Positions 11,806 to 13,437 of a stretch of DNA of 13,437 nt are shown in pieces (positions within the stretch are counted from its first letter, which is position 1; each line of letters begins with the position of its first letter). The notes beneath the pieces were generated by a model. It saw only the letters and a program-made list of their open reading frames with translations, made no database searches and was not told the DNA's origin. The stretch lies in the NCBI GenBank assembly GCA_900769875.1, contig CAAGII010000087.1, forward strand, positions 1-13,437, in the 5' to 3' direction. This stretch comes from Clostridia bacterium (GTDB lineage Bacteria; Bacillota; Clostridia; Christensenellales; Aristaeellaceae). Position numbers and translations under genes: made by a program.

Positions 11806-13437
11806 CGGCGCTGAGCATCTCAGTCACCTGCTCCTCGGACAGCTTGGCCTCTTCCTTCTGGGCGGGCACGCCATAGATGTACTCGAAGGTGACCTCGATG
11901 GACTTGACAGAAGCGAAAGCCTCCTTGTCCACCACGATCCAGGACGCGCCCTCCATGTCGCCATCGGCGCGGCGGGCGTCATCGGGCAGCTCGGCCACCC
12001 ATTCGTTGAAGATGTTCTGGCGAGTGCACACGCCGTCGTCGGAGGAGGTGTAGCCCTTGCCCACCTGCACCGGCTCGCCGTTGATGACAATGTCGGTCAC
12101 GTTGATGTAGTAGCCGGGGAAGGTCTTTTCGCCGTTCACAACGCCCAGCGCGGTGAAGGCCAGACCCTCGGCGGGCTCGGCAAACTCAAGGCCCACCGTG
12201 TACACGCCGGGGCCGTCGATGACAGCGTTGGTCGCCGTCACGCCCTCGCCGGCCTCGCCGCCCCAGTACTGCTTGGCCCAGGCGCCGTCGGCATACATCA
12301 GGTAGGCTTCGTCGGTCAGGGGCACAAGGGTGAAGTCAACCTCCACCTTGCTCACGGAAGCGAAGTCGTCCTTATTGACGATCATCCAGGTCGCGTCCTC
12401 GGTCACGCCGTCGAAGGAACGTGCGTCCTCGGGCAGCGCGCCGACCCATTCGTTGTAGATGTTCATGCGGGTGCACACGCCGTCGTCGGAGGAGGTGTAG
12501 CCCTTCGCGGTTTCGATGGCGGCGCCGTTGACGCGGATCTCATTGATCTTGAGGAAGTAGCCGGGGAAGGTCTTTTCGCCGTTCACGATGCCCAGCGCGG
12601 TGAACGCCAGACCCTCGGCAGGCTCGGCAAACTCAAGACCCACGGTGTAGTCGCCCGCGCCGGTCACGACAGCGTTGGTCGCCGTCACGCCCTCGCCAGC
12701 CTCGCCGCCCCAATACTGCTTGGCCCAGGCGGCGTCGGCATACATCAGGTAGGCTTCGTCCTGCGCGTGCTTCATCAGGGTGAAGTCAACCTCCACCTTG
12801 CTCACGGAGGCGAAATCGTCCTTGTTCACGATCATCCAGTTCACATCGCTGGTATTGCCGTCGAAGGAGCGGGCGTCCTCGGGCAGCTCGCCAACCCATT
12901 CGTTGTAGATGTTCATGCGGGTGCACACGCCGTCGTCGGAGGAGGTGTAGCCCTTCTGGATGGCCACGGCCTTGTCGTTCACGCGCACCTCGTTGATGCG
13001 GATGTACCAGTTGGGCATGGTCTTTTCGCCGTTCACGATGCCCAGCGCGGTGAACGCCAGACCCTCGGCAGGCTCGGCAAACTCAAGGCCCACGGTGTAA
13101 TCACCCTCGCCGGTGATGTCGGCGTTGATCGCGGTCACACCCTCGCCGGCCTCGCCGCCCCAGTACTGGTTGACCCAGGAACCGTCGGCATACATGAGGT
13201 AGGCTTCGTCAATCGCGCTCGCCTCAGCGGCAGGCTCTTCCACATCGGTCGTGGTCGCCACGGTCACATCGGTCGTGGTCGCCACGGTCGCATCGGTCGC
13301 GGTCTCCACGGGTTCGGCGGTGGGTTCGGGAGTCGGCTCGGCGGTGGGTTCGGGAGTCGGCTCGGCGGTGGGTTCGGGAGTCGGCTCAGCAGTGGGTTCC
13401 GGAGTCGGCTCGGCAGTGGGTTCGGGAGTCGGCTCGG
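11318..13437 (-). CDS. Large repeat-containing secreted protein, C-terminal part (N-terminus beyond window)
   Basis: The frame is open to the window edge, so at least 706 residues are seen and the start is missing; a GTG at 13309 is only an internal Val codon. In order: a PTPEPTAE linker (five copies), a Thr/Val/Asp linker (three copies of a TDVTVATT-type octad), three near-identical modules of about 150 residues, and a divergent fourth module of about 160 residues ending GLAN. Each of the first three has DEAYLMYAD..W..QYWGGEAGEG, YTVGLEFAEPAEGLAFTALG, then GYTSSDDGVCTR and NEW with one conserved Cys. The beta-strand-like pattern suggests a jelly-roll or Ig-like binding domain, perhaps for glycans, but I cannot name the family. 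The linkers resemble those of secreted multidomain proteins. No LPXTG or C-terminal membrane anchor is present. It lies 138 bp upstream of the importer operon, on the same strand. Confidence 0.85.
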   Translation of the reverse strand, partial: EPTPEPTAEPTPEPTAEPTPEPTAEPTPEPTAEPTPEPTAEPVETATDATVATTTDVTVATTTDVEEPAAEASAIDEAYLMYADGSWVNQYWGGEAGEGVTAINADITGEGDYTVGLEFAEPAEGLAFTALGIVNGEKTMPNWYIRINEVRVNDKAVAIQKGYTSSDDGVCTRMNIYNEWVGELPEDARSFDGNTSDVNWMIVNKDDFASVSKVEVDFTLMKHAQDEAYLMYADAAWAKQYWGGEAGEGVTATNAVVTGAGDYTVGLEFAEPAEGLAFTALGIVNGEKTFPGYFLKINEIRVNGAAIETAKGYTSSDDGVCTRMNIYNEWVGALPEDARSFDGVTEDATWMIVNKDDFASVSKVEVDFTLVPLTDEAYLMYADGAWAKQYWGGEAGEGVTATNAVIDGPGVYTVGLEFAEPAEGLAFTALGVVNGEKTFPGYYINVTDIVINGEPVQVGKGYTSSDDGVCTRQNIFNEWVAELPDDARRADGDMEGASWIVVDKEAFASVKSIEVTFEYIYGVPAQKEEAKLSEEQVTEMLSAEYHAYFGCQTTSYIFRNVWNDASYGKDTEPTFFARLTGWDADNNAVDYGGVFEDVTITGNGTYTVSVTTGDMGFGNDETFRLLFASTDIPAALVEEGYVTISDVKVKIGDARTQEYTELTMDDYVRITLLDEYNQSEAPFGYTVPGPNTTISITFTVDGLAN
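11870..12313 (-). repeat. Protein repeat module 3
   Basis: The third of three tandem modules starts at DEAYLMYAD and is the most divergent of the three: RQNIFNEWVAELPDDARRADG replaces the SFDG form, and VDKEAFASVKSIEVTFEY replaces NKDDFASVSKVEVDF. It is followed by a charged linker (AQKEEAKLSEEQVTEML) leading to module 4. Confidence 0.85.
12314..12760 (-). repeat. Protein repeat module 2
   Basis: The second tandem module is 149 residues long and close to module 1 in both DNA and protein. The block around GYTSSDDGVCTRMNIYNEW and the block GLEFAEPAEGLAFTALG are the same in both. The segment between the two blocks (PGYFLKINEIRVNGAAIETA) differs from the other copies. Confidence 0.9.
12761..13210 (-). 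repeat. Protein repeat module 1
   Basis: The first tandem module is 150 residues long and begins at DEAYLMYADGSW. It directly follows the low-complexity linkers. Its variable segment reads PNWYIRINEVRVNDKAVAIQ. Confidence 0.9.
13241..13312 (-). repeat. 24-bp tandem repeat, three copies (Thr/Val/Asp linker)
   Basis: Units at 13241-13264, 13265-13288 and 13289-13312. The first two are identical and the third differs at a few bases. Each codes for eight residues of the TDVTVATT type, so copy-number change would keep the reading frame. The likely role is a flexible, possibly glycosylated linker. Confidence 0.93.
13316..13437 (-). repeat. 24-bp tandem repeat, five copies to window edge (PTPEPTAE linker)
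   Basis: Five 24-bp units span 13316-13435, with only a few substitutions among them, and the array reaches the window end, so more copies may follow. Each unit codes for the octapeptide PTPEPTAE, an extended proline-rich spacer of the kind found between domains of secreted or wall-associated proteins. Confidence 0.95.

Noticed and set aside
13307..13309. GTG at 13309 as the start of the repeat protein
   Set aside because: The frame continues upstream through five PTPEPTAE units to the window edge and there is no ribosome binding site; the GTG is an internal Val codon.
13241..13437. CRISPR-like array suggested by regular 24-bp repeats
   Set aside because: The units are contiguous with no spacers and are in frame, coding for octapeptide linkers of the secreted protein.

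Overview
The window looks like a chromosomal piece of a GC-rich Bacillota, most likely class Clostridia and plausibly a gut-type Christensenellales-like lineage. The evidence is a Clostridia-like 16S rRNA, strong AAGGAGG-type ribosome binding sites, LplA/B/C-type sugar ABC transporter genes without a local ATPase, and a PTPEPTAE-rich secreted protein. The taxonomic call is inference from these traits; no database was searched. The window starts inside 16S rRNA and ends inside a 24-bp tandem repeat, so it may be a contig broken at both ends by repeats.

Layout. (1) 1-1024, minus: the 5' two thirds of a 16S rRNA gene, with its leader, a consensus promoter (1156-1184) and an A/T-rich upstream element. 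(2) 1428-4792, plus: a divergent transcription unit of phage origin. It encodes a small sigma-region-4-like HTH protein, a short terminase small subunit, a full-length terminase large subunit with ATPase and nuclease motifs, and an SPP1-type portal protein. Its promoter is near consensus, and a 14-bp near-perfect Gram-positive LexA (SOS) box lies just after the predicted transcription start. No capsid, protease, tail or lysis gene follows. (3) 4825-6388, plus: a second promoter, a structured leader, a cytidylate-kinase-like gene and a putative lipoprotein of unknown function, ending in a terminator that works in both directions. (4) 6405-11179, minus: a three-gene carbohydrate importer operon (LplB-type permease, LplC-type permease, extracellular solute-binding protein). 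Both permeases have unusual N-terminal membrane extensions; that of the LplC-type subunit looks like a complete Wzz/chain-length-determinant domain. (5) 11318 to the window end, minus: the C-terminal part of a large, probably secreted protein with two low-complexity linkers, three near-identical ~150-residue repeats and a fourth divergent repeat. It lies upstream of the importer on the same strand.

How the parts may work together. The repeat protein and the importer could form one glycan capture and uptake locus: surface binding modules, a secreted binding protein, and permeases carrying a polysaccharide-type extracellular domain. The packaging cassette is separate and appears wired to DNA damage. 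An intact, SOS-controlled HTH/TerS/TerL/portal set without structural genes is the most striking candidate for an undescribed system, either a domesticated DNA-packaging module or a very tidy prophage remnant. Three promoters (rRNA, cassette, kinase) share a TGTGCTATnAT -10 region, which argues that the regions belong to one genome.
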